DNA of 64,000 nucleotides from Stenotrophomonas lacuserhaii (GTDB taxonomy: Bacteria > Pseudomonadota > Gammaproteobacteria > Xanthomonadales > Xanthomonadaceae), in assembly GCF_014836545.1 (NCBI RefSeq), contig NZ_JACSQS010000004.1, forward strand, positions 184,932 to 248,931. The letters run 5' to 3'. Both the position numbers and the translations under genes were made by a program. Shown here one piece after another: positions 34,535 through 43,532 of the stretch (position 1 is its first letter; each line of letters begins with the position of its first letter). The notes beneath the pieces were generated by a model. It made no database searches and was not told the DNA's origin. It worked only from the letters and a program-made list of their open reading frames with translations.

Positions 34535-36259
34535 ATGAACGCAGTCGCCACCGCAAATCTCGTCGGCATCACCGGTATTGCCCGTCGGCTGGTCCAGGAC
34601 GGGGCGCTGGATGAAGCCGGCGCACGCGATGCGATGGCCAAGGCGACCGCTGCGCGGCTGCCGCTGCCGCAGTGGTTCGCGCAGAACAAGGTCGTCACCG
34701 CCGCCCAGCTGGCCGCCGCCAATTCGCTTGAATTCGGCATGCCGCTGTTCGATGTCGGCGTGTTCGATGCCAACCAGAGCGCGATCAAGCTGGTGAGCGA
34801 AGAGCTGCTGCGCAAGCACCACGTGCTGCCGCTGTTCAGGCGCGGCGGCAAGCTGTACGTGGGCACCAGCGACCCGACCCATTCGCTGGATGAAATCAAG
34901 TTCCACACCAACCTGGTGGTGGAACCGATCCTGGTGGATGAAGACCAGATCCGCCGCACGCTGGAGCAATGGCAGACCAGCCACGATTCGATGTCCTCGC
35001 AGATGGGCGACGACGACGAGGGCATGGCCAACCTGGAAATCGGTACCGACGACGACAACAGCGCCGGTGATTCGGGGATCGACGCCAAGGGCGATGACAC
35101 CCCGGTGGTGAAGTTCGTCAACAAGGTGCTGGTGGATGCGATCCGCAAGGGCGCCTCGGATATCCATTTCGAGCCCTACGAAGACGACTACCGCGTGCGC
35201 CTGCGCATCGACGGCCTGTTGAAGATGGTGGCGCGTGCACCGGTGAAATTGAACCAGCGCATCGCCGCGCGCCTGAAGGTCATGGCGCAGCTGGATATCG
35301 CTGAAAAGCGCGTGCCGCAGGATGGGCGCATCAAGCTCAACCTGAGCAAGACCAAGCAGATCGACTTCCGCGTCAGCACCCTGCCGACTCTGTTCGGTGA
35401 AAAGGTGGTGCTGCGTATCCTGGACGGCAGCGCGGCCAAGCTGGGCATCGACAAGCTGGGCTACGAAGCGGACCAGGAGAAACTGTTCAAGGACGCCATC
35501 CACAAGCCGTACGGCATGGTGCTGGTGACCGGCCCGACCGGTTCGGGCAAGACGGTTTCGCTGTATACCGCGCTGGGCATCCTCAACGATGAAACGCGCA
35601 ATATCTCCACCGCCGAAGACCCGGTGGAAATCCGCCTGCCCGGCGTCAACCAGGTGCAGCAGAACAACAAGCGCGGCATGACCTTCGCTGCGGCACTGCG
35701 CTCGTTCCTGCGCCAGGATCCGGACATCATCATGGTCGGCGAAATCCGCGACCTGGAAACCGCCGAGATCGCGATCAAGGCCGCGCAGACCGGCCACATG
35801 GTGCTGTCCACGCTGCATACCAACGATGCACCGCAGACCATCGCGCGCCTGATGAACATGGGTATCGCGCCGTACAACATCACCAGTTCGGTGACGTTGG
35901 TGATCGCCCAGCGCTTGGCGCGCCGGCTGTGCAACAACTGCAAGCGCCGCACCGAGCTGCCGGCGCACGCACTGCTGGCCGAAGGCTTCACCCAGGCCCA
36001 GCTGGATGCGGGTATCGAGCTGTATGAAGCCGTTGGCTGCGATGAATGCACCGAAGGCTACAAGGGCCGTACCGGTATCTACCAGGTGATGCCGATGACC
36101 GATGAGATTTCCACGATCATCCTGGCCGGCGGCAATGCGCTGCAGATCGCCGAAGCCGCCCAGGCGATCGGGGTGAACGACCTGCGCCAGTCGGCGCTGG
36201 TGAAGGCCAGCAAGGGCGTGACCAGCCTGGCCGAGATCAACCGCGTCACCAAGGATTGA
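34535..36259 (+). CDS. pilB: Type IV pilus assembly ATPase PilB
   Basis: A 574-aa hexameric motor that powers pilus extension with PilC. An N-terminal T2SSE_N/MshEN domain, then Walker A GPTGSGKTVSLYTALG, the Asp box with ISTAEDPVEIRLPGVNQVQ, Walker B DPDIIMVGEIRD, the His box STLHTNDAPQTI and the zinc-binding tetracysteine motif (CNNC…CDEC). ATG at 34535 has GAGGA about 8 nt upstream. It is 5 kb from pilA instead of being adjacent, because of the accessory block. pilRS does not follow; a REP cluster and a YitT-like gene do. Confidence 0.97.
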   Translation: MNAVATANLVGITGIARRLVQDGALDEAGARDAMAKATAARLPLPQWFAQNKVVTAAQLAAANSLEFGMPLFDVGVFDANQSAIKLVSEELLRKHHVLPLFRRGGKLYVGTSDPTHSLDEIKFHTNLVVEPILVDEDQIRRTLEQWQTSHDSMSSQMGDDDEGMANLEIGTDDDNSAGDSGIDAKGDDTPVVKFVNKVLVDAIRKGASDIHFEPYEDDYRVRLRIDGLLKMVARAPVKLNQRIAARLKVMAQLDIAEKRVPQDGRIKLNLSKTKQIDFRVSTLPTLFGEKVVLRILDGSAAKLGIDKLGYEADQEKLFKDAIHKPYGMVLVTGPTGSGKTVSLYTALGILNDETRNISTAEDPVEIRLPGVNQVQQNNKRGMTFAAALRSFLRQDPDIIMVGEIRDLETAEIAIKAAQTGHMVLSTLHTNDAPQTIARLMNMGIAPYNITSSVTLVIAQRLARRLCNNCKRRTELPAHALLAEGFTQAQLDAGIELYEAVGCDECTEGYKGRTGIYQVMPMTDEISTIILAGGNALQIAEAAQAIGVNDLRQSALVKASKGVTSLAEINRVTKD

Positions 36260-36289
36260 TCGGCCTTGGTGGGTGGATGAGCCGGGCTC

Positions 36290-36388
36290 TGGTGGGTGAA
36301 GACCGTTGGTCGTCACACTTTTGCTTGGACTCACAAGCGTGACGACCAACGGTCGTCACCCACCGAACGTCCGCCGGCCGTCACTACC
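36290..36388. repeat. REP cluster after pilB
   Basis: GGTGGGTGAAGACCGTTGGT then its inverted copy GTGACGACCAACGGTCGTCAC and a GGCCGTCACTACC half unit. Confidence 0.8.
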
Positions 36389-36460
36389 GTGAATGATTTC
36401 ACCTGCAACTGTCATCGAGATCGTGTCTAATACGACTCCCCACCGCGACACCCCACGCTC

Positions 36461-37168
36461 ATGTCCCTCCAATCCCATGGCCCCGCGCCGTGCGACGACG
36501 CTGACGGCCACCTCGTCACCGCTGGCCCGCTGACGCCGCCGCCGGATATCGCCGGCACCCCGCAGGACGACCGCGCGTTGCGCCATTCCCATGCAGAAGA
36601 CGTGCAGGGCATGGTGCTGGCCACGCTGGTGGCCTCGCTCGGCCTGGCCATCTTCGCCAAGGGCGGGCTGATGATCGGCGGCATGGCCGGGCTGGCCTTC
36701 CTGATCCACTACACCGCCGGTTGGAACTTCGGCCTGGTGTTCGTGCTGGTCAACCTGCCGTTCTATTGGGTGGGCGTGCGCCGGATGGGCTGGGAGTTCA
36801 CCCTGAAGACCTTCGCGGCGGTCACCGCCTGCGGCATCCTGACCGACCTGCTACCGCGCTGGGCGGATTTTGCGCATATCGCGCCGCTGTATTCGGCGCT
36901 GGTGGGCGGCGCGCTGGCCGGCCTGGGCATCCTGTTCTTCATCCGCCACCGCGCCAGCCTGGGCGGCATCGGCATCCTGGCGGTCTACCTGCAGCGCACG
37001 CGTGGCTGGAGCGCCGGCAAGGTGCAGATGAGCTTCGATGCGATGCTGATGCTGGTGGCGTTCAGCGTGCTGTCGCCGATCCAGGTGATGTATTCGGCCA
37101 TCGGCGCGGTGGTGCTCAGCCTGGTGCTGATGTTCAACCACCGCCCGGGCCGGTACATGGGCGTCTGA
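36461..37168 (+). CDS. YitT-family membrane protein
   Basis: A 235-aa integral membrane protein; after a polar N-terminus of about 45 residues come six or so helices (MVLATLVASLGLAIFAKGGL; MIGGMAGLAFLIHYTAG; FGLVFVLVNLPFYW; LVGGALAGLGILFFI; MLMLVAFSVLSPIQVMYSAI). GGMAGLAFLI and the GIGILAVYLQ segment fit the YitT/DUF161 family, whose role is unknown (an export or transport protein). It converges with tag; a hairpin lies between. Confidence 0.82.
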   Translation: MSLQSHGPAPCDDADGHLVTAGPLTPPPDIAGTPQDDRALRHSHAEDVQGMVLATLVASLGLAIFAKGGLMIGGMAGLAFLIHYTAGWNFGLVFVLVNLPFYWVGVRRMGWEFTLKTFAAVTACGILTDLLPRWADFAHIAPLYSALVGGALAGLGILFFIRHRASLGGIGILAVYLQRTRGWSAGKVQMSFDAMLMLVAFSVLSPIQVMYSAIGAVVLSLVLMFNHRPGRYMGV

Positions 37169-37185
37169 GGCGAGGGGCCCGCGAA

Positions 37186-37226
37186 GGGGTCAGAGTCCTT
37201 TTCCGCAGGAAAAGGACTCTGACCCC
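37186..37226. repeat. Perfect 19-bp inverted repeat between convergent genes
   Basis: Left arm 37186-37204 (GGGGTCAGAGTCCTTTTCC) and right arm 37208-37226 are exact reverse complements, loop GCA. The arm begins like the hairpin at 6576. Lying between convergent genes, 18 bp from the first and 15 bp from the second stop, it could act as a bidirectional terminator. Confidence 0.92.
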
Positions 37227-37240
37227 GTTGGCCGTCAACG

Positions 37241-37777
37241 TCATTGCCGGGACCAGGCCGGTTTCAGTTCCAGGATCCGCTGCTGTACCGGGCAGTCGTC
37301 GGCGTGGGCGCCTTTCAGGTAGCCCAGGCTCATCAGGAATTCGCCGGTGATCTCCCCGCCGGTAAACCGGAAGGTCTTCTTGAACAGTTTCACCCAGCCG
37401 GCCTTGTCCAGCGGGTGGTGCGCGTCCAGCCATTCCACGAAGCCGCCGTGGCTGGCGCGCAGGCCCTGGATGACCTGCGCATTGTGGATGGCGGCCAGCA
37501 CTTTCAGCCGGTTGCGGATGATGCCAGCGTCGCCCAGCAGGCGGTCGATATCCGGCTGTGCGTAGGCGGCCACGGTGTCCACGTCGAAGCCGTCGTAAGC
37601 GCGGCGGAAGCCTTCGCGCTTCTTCAGGATGGTTTCCCAGCTCAGCCCGGCCTGGTTGATTTCCAGCAACAGGCGTTCGAACAGCTCGGCTTCTGCGCGC
37701 TGCGGGAAGCCGTATTCGTGGTCGTGGTAATGCCCGTGCACCGGGTGGCCCGGGGCGATGCTGCAGTATCCGCTCAT
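37241..37777 (-). CDS. tag: DNA-3-methyladenine glycosylase I
   Basis: A 178-aa base-excision-repair enzyme removing 3-methyladenine. YHDHEYGFPQRAEAELFERL, then LEINQAGLSWETILKKREGF, SFGIIRNRLK-like core and the closing HADDC of the zinc site (with Cys5 near the N-terminus) match Tag. ATG at 37777 overlaps the stop of the upstream DUF4153 gene (ATGA), so it is coupled to it. The long upstream frame is not family sequence. Confidence 0.96.
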   Translation of the reverse strand: MSGYCSIAPGHPVHGHYHDHEYGFPQRAEAELFERLLLEINQAGLSWETILKKREGFRRAYDGFDVDTVAAYAQPDIDRLLGDAGIIRNRLKVLAAIHNAQVIQGLRASHGGFVEWLDAHHPLDKAGWVKLFKKTFRFTGGEITGEFLMSLGYLKGAHADDCPVQQRILELKPAWSRQ

Positions 37778-39567
37778 GGTGCTTCTCGAGGTTCTTTGGC
37801 CAGGTTGCCGATACTGATTGGGGCGCTGCCTTCCACTACCAGTTCCGGCCAGCGCGGCGCCTTCAGCGTCAACCGCCCACTGCGTAGGGCCGCCTCGATG
37901 GCGGCGGCCTGCGTGTCGGTTTTCTCGCGCAGGAACGCATAGGAGCCCACCGTCCACCAGCCGGCCGCACCAGGTGCGTGCAGCTGGCAGTAAGCACCGG
38001 AGCGTGCGATGAGACCACACAGCAGCACATCGGCCTGACCATCGCCATCGAAATCACGGGTGGTGACCAGGCAGCGTGCGTCGGCCTCCAGGCAGCCGCC
38101 TGCTTCCACCTTGCGCGCCACCATCGCGTCCCACCAGCTGTCCGGGGGCGTGGCGGAGCCTTCGGCCAGCACCAGCCGCTTGCGCAGCGCGGCCAGGTCG
38201 CGGATGCCATCGTCGATCACCTGCTCCCCGCCGCCCCAGTACGCGGTGCGCGCCAAGGCCTGGGTGGCCACGCTGGCCGCGCGTGCATCGGCAGTGAAAC
38301 GCGGATCCTGCTGCAGGTCGCGCAGGGTCGCCACGCCGCGCCGTCCCAGGTCGAAGCGCAGCATCATCGCGTCCGCCGTGGTGATGCCATCGGGGTTGGC
38401 CAACAGCCGCGCCTGCTGGCTGGCGAGGGTGATCCGTACCGGATCCAACAGCGGCGAACTGGCCAGCAGCGCCGCGCCCAGCACCCCCCAGCACATGATC
38501 CGGTTGGCCGGCTCCAACCGCTGCAGCCAACGCCCGTGGCCGAACGGGGCCAGTGCATAGCCGAGCGCATAGCCGGTCACCAGCACCGCGATCAGCAACG
38601 CCCAGAAACGCTCCAGGGTCCAGCTGTACTGCCCGATGCGCAGCCACACCGCGTACAGCGCCAGCGCCGACAGCACCGGCAGCGCCAGCAGGCTGGCTTC
38701 CACCAGCCGGCGCAGCCAGCGCGGGTAGGGCGGCTGGTCGTTGTCATGCTGGTACACCGCGTTGGTGAAGATGATCAGCAGCAGCGCCAGCACCAGCAGC
38801 AGCGAGGCGGCCGAACGGGTTTCCCACAGCGGCTGCAATCCAGTGAACGGCAGGCTCAGGGTGAAGATGACGGTGATGAAGGACAGCAGCGGCAGCAGCC
38901 CCCGGCAAACCGCGAACAGCACCTGGCGGGTGATCTGGATGGCACGTTGCTGGGTGCGCCCGATCAGGATGCCGAAGCCGGCCAGGGTGCCGGTGGCCAG
39001 CGCAATGAAGGCATCCTGGCGGAACAATTCGGTGAAGAAGGTGATCTTCAGCAGGCCGAACAGCGACGCCCACAACCACAGCAGCAACCAGGTCAGGCCG
39101 GTGAACAGCAGCGCCAGCGCCAGGGTCAGGCCGTTCTGCCAGGCGCGTTCGAACAGCGCATCGTAGCTGGCGCGCCAGTGGCCGTGCTGCAGGCGGTGCT
39201 GCCACCACGGCAGGCTGATGAAGGTGGCGATCGCCATCGCCAGCGAGAACGGCATGCGCAGCGGTTCCGAGCGCAGGCCCGCTTCTCCTTCCAGGTTCCA
39301 GCCGATCCAGCTGGCCAGCCCCAGTACCACCATCGACGCCAGCAGCGCGTGCAGCCACATCCGGCGGTCGCGCAGGTCCACCACGGTCAGTGCGATGGCG
39401 CTGGGCACGCTGAGCACCCACGCATACCAGCGATAGCGTGATCCGACGTCCTGCAGCGGCCAGCTGCCGTCGAGCTGCTGTGCCAGATACAACAGCAGAC
39501 CCTGCAGCAGGGCGATCAACACGATGGCACTTCGGGTGGATGGGGGCAGCGTCGTGCTGGGGGACAT
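37774..39567 (-). CDS. DUF4153 polytopic membrane protein
   Basis: About 597 aa. Ten or more helices in the first 400 residues with the DUF4153 segment LPFTGLQPLWETRSAAS. The remaining soluble part of about 200 residues includes DFDGDGQADVLLCG near residue 507, a calcium-loop/FG-GAP-like motif. ATG at 39567 has AAGGAG 6 nt upstream; an ATG 17 codons further out is less supported. It overlaps tag by 4 bp. Function unknown. Confidence 0.85.
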   Translation of the reverse strand: MSPSTTLPPSTRSAIVLIALLQGLLLYLAQQLDGSWPLQDVGSRYRWYAWVLSVPSAIALTVVDLRDRRMWLHALLASMVVLGLASWIGWNLEGEAGLRSEPLRMPFSLAMAIATFISLPWWQHRLQHGHWRASYDALFERAWQNGLTLALALLFTGLTWLLLWLWASLFGLLKITFFTELFRQDAFIALATGTLAGFGILIGRTQQRAIQITRQVLFAVCRGLLPLLSFITVIFTLSLPFTGLQPLWETRSAASLLLVLALLLIIFTNAVYQHDNDQPPYPRWLRRLVEASLLALPVLSALALYAVWLRIGQYSWTLERFWALLIAVLVTGYALGYALAPFGHGRWLQRLEPANRIMCWGVLGAALLASSPLLDPVRITLASQQARLLANPDGITTADAMMLRFDLGRRGVATLRDLQQDPRFTADARAASVATQALARTAYWGGGEQVIDDGIRDLAALRKRLVLAEGSATPPDSWWDAMVARKVEAGGCLEADARCLVTTRDFDGDGQADVLLCGLIARSGAYCQLHAPGAAGWWTVGSYAFLREKTDTQAAAIEAALRSGRLTLKAPRWPELVVEGSAPISIGNLAKEPREAP

Positions 39568-39643
39568 CGCAGGCTCCTTGCTCGGTGGCCGCCATCCTAC
39601 CGTCTCACGCGCCTGCACACGGCCCAGCGGTTAGAATGAAGCC

Positions 39644-40210
39644 ATGTCCGAGATTTCGACTTCCCTTGCCCATCACCTGCTGGTCGCGCTGCCCTCCCTG
39701 GCCGACGAGCCCTTCGCCCGCAGCGTCGCGCTGATCTGCCAGCACGACCAGAACGGTTCCATGGGCGTGCTGGTCAACCAGCCCTCGGACTACACCATCG
39801 GTGAAGTCCTGGCGCAGATGGACATCACCACGGATGACGACGAACTGCGCCAGCGGCCCGTGCTGAACGGCGGCCCGGTGCACCCCGAACGTGGCTTCGT
39901 CATCCATGACGATGCGCGTGCGTGGGAGTCCAGCCTGCTGGTCGGCGAAGGCGTGTACCTGACCACCTCGCGCGACATCCTGGAAGCGATGGCGCGCGGT
40001 GAGGGTCCGGCCAATGCCCTGGTCACCCTGGGCTGCGCCGGCTGGGGCGAAGGCCAGCTGGAAGGCGAACTGGCCGACAACAGCTGGCTGACCGTGCCGG
40101 CCGACGCCGACCTGCTGTTCCGCACCCCCTACGAGCACCGCTGGCAGGGAGCTGCCGCGCGCATCGGCGTGGACCTGTTCCGGCTGACCGATTACAGCGG
40201 CCATGTCTGA
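39644..40210 (+). CDS. algH: YqgE/AlgH-family protein (UPF0301)
   Basis: A 188-aa cytoplasmic protein: [49 protein letters not shown], and the closing [23 protein letters not shown] block (here [20 protein letters not shown]). The name comes from Pseudomonas alginate work; biochemical role is unclear. It overlaps the start of ruvX (8 bp), the usual yqgE-yqgF-pyrB order. Confidence 0.95.
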   Translation: MSEISTSLAHHLLVALPSLADEPFARSVALICQHDQNGSMGVLVNQPSDYTIGEVLAQMDITTDDDELRQRPVLNGGPVHPERGFVIHDDARAWESSLLVGEGVYLTTSRDILEAMARGEGPANALVTLGCAGWGEGQLEGELADNSWLTVPADADLLFRTPYEHRWQGAAARIGVDLFRLTDYSGHV

Positions 40211-40670
40211 GCCGGCGGCCATCCGCCGCGACGGCACCGTGCTCGGCTTCGACGTCGGCTCGCGCCGGATCGGCGTGGCCATCGGCAGTGCCTTCGCCGC
40301 GCATGGGCGCGCGGTGGCGGTGATCGACGTGCACGGCAGCGGCCCGGACTGGGGCGCGGTGGAACGCCTGATCAAGGAGTGGAGTCCGGACGGCCTGGTG
40401 GTGGGCGACCCGCTCACCCTGGACGGCCAGGACCAGCCCAACCGCAAGCGCGCGCAGGGCTTTGCCCGCCAGCTGCGGGAACGTTTCAAACTGCCGGTGG
40501 CGATGATCGACGAGCGCTCCAGTTCGGTCGAAGCCGCGCGCCGGTTTGCCGTCGAACGCGCCGAAGGGCGCAAGCGCCGCCGTGATGCCGCTGCCCTGGA
40601 TGCGGTGGCCGCTGCGGTGATCATCGACCGCTGGCTGTCTTCACCGGACGACGCCACCCCCATTCCCTGA
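40203..40670 (+). CDS. ruvX: Putative Holliday junction resolvase / 16S rRNA-processing nuclease YqgF (RuvX)
   Basis: A 155-aa RNase-H-fold nuclease. Motif [15 protein letters not shown] (metal Asp), [15 protein letters not shown], and [11 protein letters not shown] with a late Asp in [16 protein letters not shown]. It acts in 16S rRNA 5' maturation and/or recombination in E. coli. Overlaps algH by 8 bp; pyrB follows after 18 bp. Confidence 0.95.
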   Translation: MSEPAAIRRDGTVLGFDVGSRRIGVAIGSAFAAHGRAVAVIDVHGSGPDWGAVERLIKEWSPDGLVVGDPLTLDGQDQPNRKRAQGFARQLRERFKLPVAMIDERSSSVEAARRFAVERAEGRKRRRDAAALDAVAAAVIIDRWLSSPDDATPIP

Positions 40671-40688
40671 CCTGCCGACCGCCTGCCC

Positions 40689-41639
40689 ATGACTGCCTCG
40701 CAACTCGATTCATCCGGACGCCTGCGCCACCTGCTCACCCTGCAGGGCCTGCCACGCGAAACCCTGCTGCAGTTGCTGGACCGCGCCGGCCAGATCCGCG
40801 ATGCGGCAGTCGGACGGGTCGGCAACAAGCGCGCGGTGCTGGCCGGTTCGGCGGTGTGCACGCTGTTTTTCGAGCCGTCCACGCGCACCCGCAGCTCGTT
40901 CCAGCTGGCCGCGCAGCGGCTGGGCGCGGACGTGCTGAACTTCGATGCGTCCACCTCGTCCACCCGCAAGGGTGAAACCGCGACCGACACGCTGCGCAAC
41001 CTGGAAGCGATGGGCGTACGCGGCTTCGTGGTGCGCCATCCGGACGACGGCGCGGTGGCGGCGCTGGCCGCGGCGGCAGGCGAGGGCACCGCGCTGATCA
41101 ACGCCGGCGACGGCCGCAGTTCGCACCCCACCCAGGGCCTGCTGGACATGCTGACCCTGCGCATGGCCAAGGGCAGTGATTTTTCGAAGATGAAGGTGGT
41201 GATCGTCGGCGACGTAAAGCATTCGCGCGTGGCCCGTACTGACCTGCACGCGCTGCGCACGCTGGGCGTGGGCGAGATCCGCGTGTGCGGCCCACAGTCG
41301 CTGCTGCCCGACGATGACACGCTGAAGGGCTGCGTGGTCGGCCAGGACTTCGACGAAATGCTGGAAGGCGTCGATGCGCTGATGATGCTTCGCCTGCAGC
41401 GCGAGCGCATGGAAGAAGGCCTGGTGCCATCGCTGGAGCAGTACCACCAGCAATACGGCCTGCACGCCGCCCGCCTGGCCCGCGCCGGCAAGGATGCCGC
41501 CGTGCTGCATCCGGGCCCGATCAACCGCGGCGTGGAAGTCACCGACGAAGTAGCCGACGGCCCGCAATCGTGGGTGCTGCGCCAGGTCGCCAACGGCGTC
41601 GCCGTACGCATGGCCGTGCTGGAAACGTTGCTCGGCTGA
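40689..41639 (+). CDS. pyrB: Aspartate carbamoyltransferase catalytic subunit
   Basis: A 316-aa enzyme of pyrimidine synthesis. Carbamoyl-phosphate site FFEPSTRTRSSFQLA, later HPTQGLLDMLTLR, KMKVVIVGDVKHSRVARTDL and the C-terminal HPGPINRGVEVTDEVAD. No pyrI regulatory subunit follows. It is the third gene of the algH-ruvX-pyrB operon. Confidence 0.97.
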   Translation: MTASQLDSSGRLRHLLTLQGLPRETLLQLLDRAGQIRDAAVGRVGNKRAVLAGSAVCTLFFEPSTRTRSSFQLAAQRLGADVLNFDASTSSTRKGETATDTLRNLEAMGVRGFVVRHPDDGAVAALAAAAGEGTALINAGDGRSSHPTQGLLDMLTLRMAKGSDFSKMKVVIVGDVKHSRVARTDLHALRTLGVGEIRVCGPQSLLPDDDTLKGCVVGQDFDEMLEGVDALMMLRLQRERMEEGLVPSLEQYHQQYGLHAARLARAGKDAAVLHPGPINRGVEVTDEVADGPQSWVLRQVANGVAVRMAVLETLLG

Positions 41640-41640
41640 A

Positions 41641-41691
41641 GGTAGTGACGGCCGCACCGCCCTTGGTGGGTGACGACCGTTGGTCGTCACG
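41641..41691. repeat. REP elements (SMAG-type)
   Basis: A partial GTAGTGACGGCC unit and a complete GTGACGACCGTTGGTCGTCAC palindrome in the spacer between pyrB and mgtE. Confidence 0.75.
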
Positions 41692-41821
41692 CTCTCCCCG
41701 CTCGGTCCAACCCGCGATCAGCTTCTGCTTTTCACACACGCAGGCGATAATGACGCGCTGACCACCCCTCATGCCGCATCCTCTCCAGGATCGCAGCCTT
41801 CTCTTTCCTGCGGGAGTTCCG

Positions 41822-43183
41822 ATGGCCGAGGCCGTACGCCACGACAAGACCGCGCGCCAGCTGCGCCTGCTTTCCGATGCGCTGGACAGTGGTCGGCTGG
41901 GCCCCGTGCGTCGCTTGGTCAACACGCTGGCCCCGGCCGAAATCGGCAACCTGCTTGAATCACTGCCGCCCGGCAAGCGCGAGGTGGTGTGGGGCCTGGT
42001 GGACCCGGAAGACGACGGCGAGGTGCTGGTCCACGTCGGCGATGAAGTGCGCGAAAGCCTGCTGGCGGACATGGACCCGGACGAGATCATCGCCGCGGTC
42101 GAAGACCTGGACATCGATGACCTTGCCGACCTGGTCGAAGACCTGCCGGACACCGTCATCGACGAAGTCCTCAAGTCGATGGACCGCGAGAACCGCGAGC
42201 GGCTGGAACAGGTGCTGTCCTATCCAGAGGACAGCGCCGGCCGCCTGATGAACCCGGACGTGGTGACCGTGCGCGCCGACGTCAATGTCGACGTGGTGCT
42301 GCGCTACCTTCGCCTGCGCGGCGAACTGCCCGACCACACCGATCATCTGTTCGTGGTCAGCCGCCGGCATCAGTACCTGGGGCGGCTTTCGCTTGCGGCA
42401 CTGGTGACCCACGAAGACACCACGCCGATCAACCGATTGATCGACGACGAGCAGCCGGCCATCGACGTCGGCGAGAGTGCCGATGAAGTGGCGCGGCAGT
42501 TCTCCGATCATGACTGGGTCTCCGCGCCAGTGGTGGATGACAACAACATCCTGCTCGGCCGCATCACCATCGATGACGTGGTGGATATCATCCGTTCGCA
42601 GGCCGAGCACCAGGCACTGGGCGCGGCCGGCCTGGACGAAGAAGAAGATCTGTTCTCGCCGATCAAGCGCGCCGTGCGCGGCCGCGTGGTCTGGCTGGGC
42701 ATCAACCTGTGCACGGCGTTCCTCGCCGCCAGCGTGATCGGCCAGTTCGAACTGACCCTGCAGAAAGTGGTCGCGCTGGCGGTGCTGATGCCGATCGTCG
42801 CCGGCGTTGGCGGCAATGCCGCGGTACAGGTGCTGACCCTGATGGTGCGCGGTATCGCGCTCGGCCAGGTAGGCCCGAGCAATGCCAGGATCCTGCTCTG
42901 GAAAGAACTGCGGGTGGCCATGATCAACGGCACCCTGATCGGTCTGCTGGTCGGCCTGATCGCCTTTGTCTGGTTCCACAGCTGGCTGCTGTCGATCGTC
43001 ATCACCCTGGCCTTGATGATCAACTTCTGTGCCGCCGCACTGGCCGGCGTACTGCTGCCGCTGATGCTCAAGCGCATGAACGTGGACCCGGCCGTCGCCG
43101 GTACCGTGGTGGTGACCGCGGTGACCGATGTCATGGGCTTCTTCAGCTTCCTGGGCCTGGCCACCCTCATCCTGCTGCACTGA
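41822..43183 (+). CDS. mgtE: Magnesium transporter MgtE
   Basis: A 453-aa homodimeric Mg2+ channel. N domain with VRRLVNTLAPAEIGNLLESL, two CBS domains (LDIDDLADLVEDLPD; then SAPVVDDNNILLGRITIDDV), and five helices with the pore region PIVAGVGGNAAVQVLTLM and PLMLKRMNVDPAVAGTVVVT. ATG at 41822 has GGGAG 5 nt upstream; a frame extension of 17 codons is possible but not supported. It converges toward ptsI of the PTS cluster, which in this group commonly lies near mgtE. Confidence 0.96.
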   Translation: MAEAVRHDKTARQLRLLSDALDSGRLGPVRRLVNTLAPAEIGNLLESLPPGKREVVWGLVDPEDDGEVLVHVGDEVRESLLADMDPDEIIAAVEDLDIDDLADLVEDLPDTVIDEVLKSMDRENRERLEQVLSYPEDSAGRLMNPDVVTVRADVNVDVVLRYLRLRGELPDHTDHLFVVSRRHQYLGRLSLAALVTHEDTTPINRLIDDEQPAIDVGESADEVARQFSDHDWVSAPVVDDNNILLGRITIDDVVDIIRSQAEHQALGAAGLDEEEDLFSPIKRAVRGRVVWLGINLCTAFLAASVIGQFELTLQKVVALAVLMPIVAGVGGNAAVQVLTLMVRGIALGQVGPSNARILLWKELRVAMINGTLIGLLVGLIAFVWFHSWLLSIVITLALMINFCAAALAGVLLPLMLKRMNVDPAVAGTVVVTAVTDVMGFFSFLGLATLILLH

Positions 43184-43195
43184 CCGGTACCGACC

Positions 43196-43462
43196 ATGGC
43201 CACCACCGTAGACAACTATTTCCAGGCCGGCTGGCGCGACCAGCAGCACACCTGCGCAGCCTGCGAGTGGAAAGGCAGCTCGCGCGCGATGGTGATGGAA
43301 CTGGCCGAGGACGTGACCGAATACGACTGCCCGGTCTGTGAGAACCCGCTGCTGATCGTGGTCCATCCGGATATCGACCAGGTGCAGGCCGCTGCGGCAT
43401 CGGGCAATGAAGAAGCCCAGCAGCAGCTGGAGATCATCGCCAGTTTCCCGCGCCCGGACTGA
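43196..43462 (+). CDS. Small zinc-ribbon protein of unknown function
   Basis: An 88-aa soluble acidic protein with CAACEWKG and CPVCEN, a four-cysteine zinc ribbon (residues about 20-48), then a helical tail AAAASGNEEAQQQLEIIA. It starts 13 bp after mgtE, so it is likely cotranscribed. No recognised family name. Confidence 0.78.
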   Translation: MATTVDNYFQAGWRDQQHTCAACEWKGSSRAMVMELAEDVTEYDCPVCENPLLIVVHPDIDQVQAAAASGNEEAQQQLEIIASFPRPD

Positions 43463-43532
43463 TGCACTGCACGATGCCGTCGGTTGCGCAGGCCGCTAGG
43501 ATGGAAGCGTTTTCATCCTGTCAGGATCCGCC

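Noticed and set aside
34436..36349. A 637-aa minus-strand open frame across pilB
   Set aside because: Shadow of pilB with no recognisable motif; pilB itself has all motor motifs.
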